A stretch of DNA of 64,000 nt, from NCBI GenBank assembly GCA_963556255.1, contig OY744604.1:25801099-25865098 (forward strand), given 5' to 3'. The notes under the pieces are model-generated. The model was not told the origin of the DNA, ran no database searches, and saw nothing but the letters and a program-made list of their open reading frames with translations. Made by a program: the position numbers and the translations under genes. Positions 38,085 through 50,000 of the stretch are shown one piece after another. This DNA comes from Allolobophora icterica. Taxonomy: Eukaryota; Annelida; Clitellata; Crassiclitellata; Lumbricidae. The stretch's first letter is position 1, and each line of letters starts with the position of its first letter.

Positions 38085-41000
38085 CTGAAGATAGATATAT
38101 ACATAAGATATATATTTGTGTTTTTTTCTCAGATTCATTTCTAAGACTGATTAAATTTTTATTCAACCAGTGGCGCTCAACAGTTACAATATTGCCAACA
38201 GGGCTGTAGTTGTAAAATTAGAGGTGAGTATGTTACAGGCAATTCGTAAAACCAGGGATTTTGTAAAATGCCTGCAATTTTTAGGCGATTTGTAAAATCC
38301 CTGATTCACTCAGGCACTTTACAAAATCCCTGAAAAAACCAGGGATTTTGTAAAATCCATTAAATCAGACGACGAAAATTTGACAGATTGCCTGAAATGA
38401 AAATGAGGAACATAACCGAAGTTCATTATGGAAACTAACCCTATTTTCAAAGGTTTATCATTTTAGATGGTATTTTATTTAAAGTTCAGCTCTCAAGTTG
38501 TAAAACCAGGGATTTTGTGAAATGCCTGAAAGTTTATTATGCAAACAAGCCATATTTTAAAAGTATTAACATTTTTAGGTGGTATTTTATTTTAAGTTCA
38601 TTTCTCGAAAGCTACAGGAGTTTTCTGTTTTCACACGACATACTCGAATGACATCGACTGTTGCACTTGATTTATTAATTTTAAATTGACAGATTAATTT
38701 TAAAACTGACCGAACCAAAGGAAAACCAGAAATGAAATAGTGCTGGCTGGGTTTTAATTTATAGCAAGGGTACTCGTCTGACCACAGTCCTAATCTCGGC
38801 CAATCGTAGATATTTCGGTCAACTTCTAATTGCTGCAACGGCACATCAAAGAATTATAAGGAAATAGATAATCAAAGTTCACTGGGCGCTGCAAGACAAA
38901 TAGGTGCAAATTTTAAAGGAAAAGTGAAGTTGTCGAGCGGTATTGTTAATTAAATTGTATCAATAACTTCAATTATCCTGCAACTTCAAAGTTCGCGGGA
39001 CGCTGTAAGACAAATAGGTGCAAATTTTCCAAAGGGAAAGTGAAGTTGTCGAGTCGGATTAACACCGGCTTGTTAGTCTGGCTCGACAACTTCACTTTCT
39101 CTTTGAAAAATTAATCTGTCAATTAATAATTAATAAGTCAAGTGTAACAATCGATGTCATTCTAGTATGTCGTGTGAAAACAGAAAAACTGCCATTGAGA
39201 ACTGAACTTAAAATATATGGTCATACTATGTACAAATGTTAATCCTTTGAAAATAAGGTTTGTGTGCATAATAAACTTTTGTAAAGTGAATGAGTGAATC
39301 AGGGATTTTACAAATTGCCTAAAAATTTCAGGCATTTTACAAAATCCCTGGTTTTACGAATTGCCTGTAGGCCTAACAAGTACACGCTACCGGTTATTTT
39401 TCTGAAACAAATTAATTAGAGGTGAGTATACGCTACAGTATTTTGTGAGTATATGGTACAGTATTTTAATATAAATAAATATAAATATTTTGTGAGGTGA
39501 CAATACGGTCTCTAGAGATGAGTACTAGGGTTATAACTTTTTGACTTTTTTTCAAAAAAGCGATTTCCTGTATCATAAATGGATGAATTTTTGCTTAGAA
39601 ACACTGAAAAAGTGATTAATTCTTCTCAGTTATGAAAAAAGGTCACCCCAAATGAAAAGTTTGATTCACCATATATGTACCGTTAGTACTTATAAGTAGT
39701 AGCGCTTATAAAAACTTTATGGAACTGTTTAGAACTTTTACAGCCATCTGGAACTTCCTAAAACTGTTCAGCACTTTCTAGAAGAATCCAAATATTGGTC
39801 TATATAGAAAGGTTTCTGGGCAAACTGAACTTGTTAATTTAAAAAACATTCAGTGGCAGTATAGGCCTACAGTGTCAAACAAGAAAATTTCAAATAGGCT
39901 ATCAAAGACGCTGCTAAATTGAAGGTGGAAATTATTGAAAAGTTACAGATGGAACAGTGATCCTTACATTTTGATGGCAAGCATGTTGAGGAAAATGAAT
40001 ATCAGGGTGTGGTACTGAAGAATGAGAGAACCGAAGTAAAAGTCTGCGTCTGAAAGATGGCGATGCCGAAACTATTGCTTCAGGAATTGCAAAAGTTCTT
40101 GATTGCATTCCATAAGTTGTATTAACTTATGGAATGCAACGAAGATGACCACTGCAGATACAACCAGTGTTAACACTGGCAAAAAGAATGGAGTTGTTGT
40201 CAAATTGCAACTTTTGTTCTCTGGCATGGGTGTCAGCAAACCACAATTTATCAGTTACCAGCATCACGTTCTGGACAGGATTCTCAGGGTGGTCATGGAC
40301 GAGGAACTTGGTGGTAATACCAGGTCTCCAAACATAGAATATCCGCTTATGTCTCAACTGATGAACAAGTATGAGGAACTGAAAGCACAGTTTGTTAATG
40401 GAACAGAAGAAATTCTCGATAAAGCAGGAGAGGAGAGATGGCATGAAATTGTTACACCATGTTACATGGGTGTTCAGATTCTTTGAGGAAATTTTTTTCC
40501 ACTGGTTAAGTTTAAGAAAATTCCAAGCAACAGCAATGCCAGGTGGAATTCAAGAGCGTTTCTTACTATCCTTACATTCATTCTTATCCTTACAACGGGG
40601 AAAACGTTGGAGAAGATATGCAGAATCGTGTCGTATGACTGGGCAGACAATTGGTTTACTAAATAGATGTACAGTACAATGAAAATGACTTCAAGAACTT
40701 ATCAGAAATATTGAAACGTTACAAAAAAGCATTGTGGGTATTGGAGAATCACTGGAAGCAGGAGCCATCCGTACTCCAGATACCAAGAAGTAATCAGTGC
40801 GCAGAACGCGCAATCAAAGTGATGTGGGAACTTCATGAAAGACAAACTGCAACATCGATTTATTCTCAGCAATAAGCAGTGATGTACATTGTACAGTTGT
40901 ACATTGTGCAGTTGTACATTGTACAATGTACAAAATATTGTACAAGTATTATAAGTACCTACAAAATATTGTACATATATTATAAAATTTTCTAGCTCAT

Positions 41001-44000
41001 TCTTTCCTGTATTATAATACATGTTAGTATGCACTATGCATGCATATTACATAATACATTACACAGTGACATATACGCGAATCGATTTTTTTATTTCGGG
41101 GTGACCTTTTTTCAAAAGATTTGAAAATGACAGTTAATTCCTTTGTTTTTAGGCAAAAGTTCATCCAACTAAGCTACAGGAACATGATGTTGTAAAAAAG
41201 TTATAACCCTAATGAGTACACGCTGTATACCCGCGTATACCCTCGACTACAGCCCTGTACGTCAGCCTATAAATGAAGTAAGATAACATAATCTTTTGAA
41301 ACAACGCTTCTAGGAAAAGCCTCTGCTAGAGACAACGTATTTCTTTTTTAGACTATTGTTTAATAAAATACGAGATTTTAAAAGTCTACTTTAAGACATT
41401 TGTGTTTGGGTGAATTTTCACTTTTACAGTTTGTGCTTTCGACTGAATACTTAACCGTATGCGTAGGCTGACTAAAACTATGAAATTAAGCGTCACCGCG
41501 ATATATAAGCCTATTTGGACTGCACACTGTCACTGACTTAATTAAATGATAAGTTGGCTAGCAATTTTGAAAAAATTGCGTGCAGGAGTGTGTAAGCCAC
41601 CAAATTGTTGAACTTGTAGGCTTACCGATAATTCTTCTACATTCTTGTATCTGTTCCTCTAGATGATATTTCTCTGTTTGCTCTAAGTCTAATTTCTTTT
41701 CCTGATCCAGGCATTTTACTCTGCTGCCTGTAAACATGAAAGTGCATATAGCTTTTTTATTATGATTGGTACTAAACCTACTTTCCGTTAAAAAATGACG
41801 TAGCGAATGAACTCTTTTCTTGCAGATAATCAGTTAAAACCGAGTTTAACTCGTTTTGTTCGTTGCACTTTTTTGTCCTTTACTTCTCGGAACAGATTGA
41901 TAGTTTAATGACAGGTCTCAGTTGATTAAATGCATTTTAAGTACACTTGCAAGGTCAACCAAAACTCGTAATCGTAAACTGCGGTTTTATAAAATGCTAC
42001 TCTAAAGCTAGGCGCAGTGCACCAGCTTATTCACTAGAGGAGTTTCGTGTAATAGAGGTTGTCCAGAGATGTCCAGTGGAGGTCCGAGTCCGGTTGCCAG
42101 AAAGACCACAGCGAGGAGGCAGAGAAGCAGCTAAGGAGGTGTTCTTTGAGAACAAGAAGGCTTGGAAGGCAGGAAATTAAATGGATGTGTGTAAGTATTT
42201 TTAAAAAAGTAGGGCAGCAGCTTGGAGGGGGAAGTCTGTACGGTGAGAAGTTGAGGAGCTTGAAGCAGATAACGTTGGGTAAGCAGAATCGGTGGGGAAC
42301 TGAGAATTTAGCGAATTCTGAGAGAAGATAGCTTCAGAGTCAAGGTGCAGTTTGGCATCTGGATCACTTGGGGAACTTCAGACGTGTAGTGACTGGGGAC
42401 GGAAGAGAGTGGGATAGGAGGAGGATCAGGTACAGAGAGGTGGCTGGTGGTGAAGAGTTCGTGGAGGTACTTTGATTGGAGGTGGCTGGCTAGTGATAGG
42501 ACTTTGAAGTGAATGCGCTCAGAAATTTTCAGCCAATTGAGCGATTTAAAGACAGGAGTGATATCGCGATGCTTTGATGTTCCAGTGACATCTCGGACGA
42601 GTGAATTTTGGGTGAGTTGGATACGCTTTTTGGATAGAATCGACACTTAAGAAAAAGGAAGTACTCAAGTAAATGAAGTAATCAAGCTTGGAGTGGACAA
42701 TCATGGACAATAATTCTGGAACTACTTTTTAATTCTGGTTATCAGTCACTAGTAAGTTTAGATTCTTATTAGAAACCTAAATGGTTCCGTCAACACAGCG
42801 ATTTCCCACCTAGGCTTTTCTGCATAAGGAACCTACAGTCGGCGCGTTGTACAAATGGACATAAATCTTTTATCTCATTTCATCTATATTTTGCACTCAC
42901 GTAGATGACAACTATAATTACGCCCAGAATGGCTTAAACATCATCAGCTCTTCAGCCAAAAAATGTAGTTGTACTGGAAGGTGGAAGACAGACTAATGAT
43001 GCCATTGTAACTCAAACTATCAACTGTGTGCACAACAGACTACCGGTACAAGTCTTTCGCGAGCGCTCTAAACAATGCATTTGTGTCGATATTTATCGAC
43101 ACTTTCCCGCAGACAGAAAATGAAGACCATCGGAGAACCTTGCCGGCGATTACAGTCGTGGAGAAGGAACTTACCGCCATGTACTGGTCTTAATACAAAA
43201 AAAGAGAGAGGCAGAGAGAGAGAGACAGAGACAGACAGACAGACAGACAAGAGAGAGAGAGAGAGAGCAAGAGAAAAATTCAGAGTTAGTGAGAGATTTC
43301 TGGATTGAAATTAAATCAAACCTGTTGAAATGTTAAGCCTTTTTTAAACTGCTACCTGAAAGTTCGTGTTGCAGATCCTGAATTTGCTTCATGAGCTGTT
43401 TTCTTTCTTCTGTCCATAGATTTATCTCTTCCTTATGTTTCAAGTCTGCCAACTTCGCCTCGACGTCTGCAGATGGAAAATGCCAATGTAACTTTTCTAG
43501 TTGCAATTATACTGCCTGAGATTAGTGTATCTAAATCTAGATAATATTATCAGTTGCATATTTTGTGCAATTAGAAGACACTGTAGGTAATGCGTTGCTG
43601 ATTAAAGTGTAGTGTTATAATAATTAACGTAAGAAAACAACGGGTGCCATTTGCAGAGGAAGTGCTGACTAAATGCAGGTGATGCATCTGAAAATTTATA
43701 GTTTCTATGGTCACAAATAAAAATCGTTCATGGAAAAATAAAGAAATGCAACATACTTTATGATCTAAAATCATCAATGCCTTTCTCCTTCGCTATTAGC
43801 TGTGCCTCAAATTCTTTTGACTTGCTCTCCATATCTTGCAACTTCTCTTGTTTCCCCCAACTTTTTTCTAGTCTCCTTTAATGCTAGACTATTTTCAATT
43901 AACTTGCCTATTGTGTCCCTTAACTGTGCTTCCATTTCCTTTAATTTACTTTCAGAATATATTTGCACACCTTCAAGTTTTTCTATGATGCTCATTTTTT

Positions 44001-47000
44001 CGTTAGCCTTTTGTTCTTTTAGTCTAATCAGCAACTTTGGTCTGTCAACCTGAACTTCACCTATTTAATTTCGTCAACAGATTCTAATTTTCAGTTGTTG
44101 CATTAAGTTTTCCTCTAAAAATATCTTGCATTAGTTTCTCACATTTATCGTCTCTAGCTTTGGCTTGCAGCATGTGCTGGGCTTTCATGTTTCGCGATTC
44201 TACAAGAAAATACATAATTATAGTGAGTTGGAATTACACAATTCATCAATGCAAGTTACAAAAACATGAAAATTCGTTGTATAAGCTTATATTATATATG
44301 TGCAGTGCTTTTTTTCAGCCGGAACGCGCCGGCTAGTAAAAATATTTTATTTATTTTAATAATAAAAACAATAATTTAGATATTTTAATTTAATTTCAGT
44401 GTTATGAACTATTTTCAGTGCTTATTGAGACCCCCTCCTAAACCCAATCTCGTTTTTCTCGGGATTTTAGGCCTTCCATAATTGTTCAGTTTCGAAAGCT
44501 ATTGTTCGGTTCCGGAGCATTTTTTTCTAGAACGAAAGCACTGCATATGTGCATGTATGCATGCATTTATGCATAAATGCATGTATTTATATATGCATGT
44601 ATGTAGCTATGCATGTATGTATGCATGTATGGATGCATCTATGCATGGAGGTATTTATGTATGTATGCATCAATGTATGTATGTATGCATGTTTGCATGT
44701 ATGTATGTATGTATTTACCTATGTATGCATGTATGTATGCATGTATGTATGTATGTATGTTTGTTTGTATGTATGTTTGCATGTATCAGGACACGTTATA
44801 TAAGGCACTTAAAAACTCACAAAAGCTCTAAACAAGTTTTATAAGTCAAAATTTTATTGAAACAATTTGACGTATAGCTTAATAATTCACCTTGAAGTAC
44901 TTTCGTGAAGGACATCTTTAAAATGCTATTTGTCGATGTCCTCTCGTGCGTTAGAAATAGTTTGGTTGAAACTTCTGTCTGCAATTCGTTCGGGAGCTCA
45001 GCGAGTTTCACCTCTAGGCATTTCACTGATCGCTTCTTCTGAAACATGTTGCGTCAATATTGATATCAGTATACTCAGTGGGCATGCTGATATGCATTAT
45101 GAATTATGAACAGTCCCAGTACAGCACTTATGTAGCACCATGCATTAGAAATCTCAAGCCATATGCAACTAATACATTGGAGCTTGAGCACAGGTTCTAG
45201 GGTAAGGTCCAATAAAATGTACAAAGCAAGCTAAATCAAGCAGATAAATGATCAAAGCACCAGTTATTTCCAAAAATCTTTCAACTACTTCACAATTAAA
45301 AATCTTTGTTTACATTTAAGAAACCTATTCACAACTATTTGGTTTACAACTGAAAGGGCAGCGATTTGCCTCGATCTTTTTCAGACAAGCTTATCTGGCA
45401 ACAGATTATTATGGGTACAACAATTACACATAGCTATTCATATTTCAAAGTCTACAGAAAAGAGATAATACGGTCTATGGGAAAGAGATAATATAATCTG
45501 TGATTAAGGCAACTAGCACAGTTGAAATTAACACCCACTTCTCTAACTTCATTGAAGTATCACAGCCCTAAGCTGCAGATAATTCAAGGAGTAGGCACTC
45601 ACTTATTCCTTGCTAGCTGGTTTACCCGGCGTTGTCCGGGGTTTATAAGCCACCACCACCACCACCACCACCACCACCACCACCACCACCACCACCACCA
45701 CCACCACCACCACCACCACCACCACCACCACCACCACCACCACCACCACCACCACCACCACCACCACCACCACCACCACCACCACCACTACCACCACCAC
45801 CACCACCACCACCACCACCAGTTAATGTGAAGTGAAATGTCTACGGCTGCGCCATCTGGCGAATCTTTATAAATGCGTGCCGGTGACAGAGAATTTTCGG
45901 TGAAACACACAGAATCTTCTCGGGTGGCGCCATCTGGCGAATGAAAATAGGTCGACTCGAATTTTTAAGAAGTGGGGGTTTGGGAGGTTTTCGCCCGTTT
46001 TCACCATGGAAGCTGTGAAAACGGGGGACGCGAAGCCTCACGCTGGGTGTGTAATGCCCACCCCGAGACAGTAGTGAAGGTTTGGAGTGAAAAGGTCGAA
46101 AGGTTGAGAAATGCATCCCGGTCAAAGATCGCTGCGACAGAGGGACAGACAGACAGAGTCTTTGCTTTATTTATATAGATGGACATCAAGGGCAAGGTCA
46201 TTATAGGTTCTCAAAACGACATCTTATGTGGAAAGGAATATCCGAATCCTGACTTGGACTTGGAAGTAATGTATGTTATTTACAGACACAGAAGTATAGA
46301 GTCTCACTTCATAAACAAATTCTAGGTTAATGCAATATTTGATACAAAATCAATGCCCAATAGGACCACTCGTCTCAATGAAAAACTTGCTTACCACTAT
46401 TTTGTGTTTTGTGACGTTCAGCCGTTTCTCTGTTTGATTTGGTTTAGACGGGTTAATCTTTGGTTTCAGTAAAGGCTTCGGCTTGATATCCATTGGTTTG
46501 CTGGAAGGCAACGTAGGAGGTTGTTTCTTCGGGATTGATGGAATTTTTGGTGGGATTCTTTTTTCATGCGAATCAGAACGTCTAATTGGGATTGTCTTTT
46601 CTACTGTGGTTGTAACATTTTGAATCGCAATACCTTTCAACATAACGCGATAAAGTTTTAGTAATTTTAATGAAGGTGTGCATGTGCCTCCATATGTAAT
46701 TTGTATGGTCAGATAGAGTGAATCCTCCGCTAAGAAGCACACCAGGATCCTTAAGTAAGCCTTCTGGCTTCCAAGTCAATTTCACCAGCACCGTAAGTTC
46801 TTGGCTCCTGCTTGTGTCAGGTCAATATGCCGCAGTTTTTTTTTATCACAGCAATCAATAAACACATTAAAGAAGAAGTGTGGCAAAGACGAAGCTGAGA
46901 AAACAAATGTAATTTATTGCCGTGAGTTCTTAACTGAACTGTCACAAGCAATCTCGGTTGTATTGTTTCTTTTCTCCCGATACAATTGAAGTTGATCAAG

Positions 47001-50000
47001 CGGCTGATATCTTATGCTGGATAAGGAATGATTAACGGAAACTAAAAACTTAAGAGCAAATTAAGAGGAATAAACAAAAACAGTCAATTTTACCAGAGTA
47101 TTAAAAATAAATAAAACTATCAATTTTATCACCACAAAACATTTTTTCATATGGTGTCAGATAAAAAAATCTTTCATGAGAAATTTTGACTAGCTTGATG
47201 ACATACCAACTGGTGTTTCCTTGAGTCTTTTGGTAATGTGTTTTTGTGAAGTTTCGTTCAAAGCAGTTGTAAACTTCTTAAAATCCACAACAGATTTGCG
47301 ACTGATAATGGACAAGATGATCTCATTCTTCATAAATCGGTCCTTCTCAAAAGCAATTTGGTTATATTCTCTTTGATTTAGCACTTCCTTCGCATAAAGA
47401 GTCGTTAGAAGACCAGAATCAGGATCTATTATTTCTGTCAACCAATCATAGTTTTGACGGAGAAGACGAGAGTGTTCGAACATGGATTTCTCACCTGCAA
47501 CAAATATCAAAGGCGCAAACTTAAAGAAGTTTCAACCATGTACCGATAACCTTTGTTCTATTTTGTTCCGCGGAAAGCCATTTCACAATGGCTTTCGGTC
47601 GAAGAGCGCACTACTATTATTTCTGCGTTGATGAAGAGTAAAATTAGAAGAGCTAAGTTTTCGTTGGAGCTCGAACTGAGGAGAAATTCGTCAGTGAAAG
47701 AAGCATAGGAAATGAGTTCCAAGTTTTGGGAGCAGAAACTCAAAGAAATCTTAGGCCGATATTCGACCTTTTGCTCCTGGAATAGTCACGGACAGACAGT
47801 AGATTAATGTGTTCATTTCTTACATAAGGGCCTGTGATGGGGTCTCGAGACCGCGGTCTTGGTCTCGAGATCGAAAAGTTGCGGTCTTGGTGTTGGCCTA
47901 TAGTTCAGCATCTGGAAAAAATGTCTAAGCCTCGGTACCGTAACTCAAGAGAGAATAAGAATACGAAAACAGAATAGAAGTAAATCTTTGTTCCACTTAT
48001 GCTTTCCTACGCAAGCTGTTTATTTTACCGACATGCGATTGAAGCTGCTACCCATTTGAAATGAGCTATACCAAGATTATTGGTGTTTACTAGCTTGAGA
48101 ATAGCAGGTTTACTTAACCCTAGCTTCAGTATGAGTTGAGTTCAGGAATATGCTCGTAAACAGCTACCATGCAGTATGTTTTGCTTGAGAAGACTACTGA
48201 AAGAATTCGTTAAGTTCAGTTTGACCAAGACTGCCCTGAAGGCAAATCTCCCAGGAACCGTTTGGTGACATGTGCATTAGTCTCACACGCCCACATGTAC
48301 ACAAACCAAGATGCAAGAGGTGTGAACCTTGACAGTCGGGTGACAGCAAAATACTTTTGCTCACTTGGATTCCATCGGACGCCATCAATAGCCAATTGCG
48401 ATGAGGAAAATCCTCTAGATTTATTCCTTAATGCAAACAGGGTGCCAACAGCCAGAGAATTGTAATGCTCTCTGGACAGTTGCCTACCAACAGGATATTT
48501 ATCCTATCAGTGACTGATGTGAGACGAACATTCCCATCATCCTGCAGTTTATCATTTCGAGCATCCAGTCAGAGTTCCAGACTAACTAGCTCCTAAAGAG
48601 CGAAATGGGTGCATCACTTAGCCTTCCGTTCACTGGAAAACTAGTGAGTTATCTAATTTTGATTTTATTATTATTATTTTTATTATTAAAAAGTCAAATG
48701 TCATATTACTGTTATTGATAAATAGAAGTGTGTCTATAAACAATACATCCCACGCTTTTTTCGTTTCAAACCCATAGCCCTATCAGGATGAATGTTACGC
48801 GGACATTATTTTGTGATTTTGGCTTTTAGCGTCGGAAATTATTTATTGCATGAGCGATGAAAACATTTCATAGTAAGACTCAAACTATAAGTTGGAAGAT
48901 TGATGAAAATATTACTGAAACTAGAAGCTGGATGATCGATGAACATATTACATAATAAAACAAACTAAAAGTTAGAAGAGCGATGACAATATATCGTTTT
49001 AGCGCCGATATTATTGCCGTGGATGAGCGATGAAAACATTTCACACTAAGGATGAAACTAGAAGTTGGATGGTCGAGGAAAACATAGCTCCAACTAAAAG
49101 CTGGATGATCGATTAACATATAACTGAAACTATAAGTTGGATGAACGATGATTAGTTAATGTATTATTTATTGTATTATAACGTTAGAATGAAAATAATT
49201 TTCGACCCTAAAAGCCAAAATTACCCACTACGCCATATTGCTTCAAATAATGTTCTGGTCAAAATTCAATTATCTGCTCGGTCGAAAAATCTGGCACATG
49301 TATCTAAATATAAAACCTTAGTGGAGTTAAATGTTCGTAGAATAGAAAACCATCACATACCTATGTACATACTTTCTTCATCCGAAGTTAGCATCTGGTA
49401 CACGTGATTTTGTTTAGTTTTCTTTAGCGATTCAAGAAAACACTCGTAAACATCTCTGGAGTTCATGATAATGACATTAAGCAGCTCTTCACTCGCTCTG
49501 ATTGGAGTAGAATAAAACTGTCGTAGATGTTCATGATCTTTTGCAGTTATGTTTCCACTTTGAAACATGTGTGTCAATACATCAGGAACATTTAGGAAGC
49601 TTAGCAGCTGATCGTAGTGGCGTCGGATTCGGTCTTCGTGGTCCTCTATAAAAAGACTTGGTATCATTATTAAACAATTTCTAAAAATTTCAGATATAGT
49701 TATTTAGTTGAAAGGACATTATATAGGAGCTTCTAATTTCACTAAACAGTCAATAATCTACTACTTCTCTTCACCTGTGGTCAGAATAAAGACGGACTAA
49801 TGTAGTTATTGATGTAAGTTGTCAGTATTCAGAACGATAATGATGAGCTAAAGTTGAGTTTTAGTTTGCTTGTTAGCTACGGTGATTGAAACTGATCACG
49901 AAAACATGACTGACATATCGGTATGTGAAAAATAAATCACGCTTACGCAATTTCAAATTCCTGCATGATATTTTAACTTACACAAAGCGCTTATGAGAAT

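Larger units (their letters stand above)
39526..41211 (+). mobile_element. 1.7-kb hAT-like DNA transposon
   Basis: Inverted ends TAGGGTTATAACTTTTT and its inverse, with exact 8-bp duplication ATGAGTAC (39518-39525, 41212-41219). Subterminal inverted motif AAAAAAGGTCACCCC (about 39635) and its inverse (about 41096). The TAGGG start fits the hAT end consensus. It carries a decayed transposase. Confidence 0.85.

Noticed and set aside
43781..44199. Rescue of the broken gene B exon by an internal mini-intron
   Set aside because: The only donor/acceptor-like pair around the stop would give an intron of about 20-40 bases, too short for normal splicing.
44482..44844. Cys/Met/Tyr-rich frames that resemble a small Cys-rich protein
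   Set aside because: They are the ATGT/ATGC microsatellite read in different frames.
45603..45835. Poly-His, poly-Pro and poly-Val open frames
   Set aside because: Artefacts of a CCA trinucleotide array.
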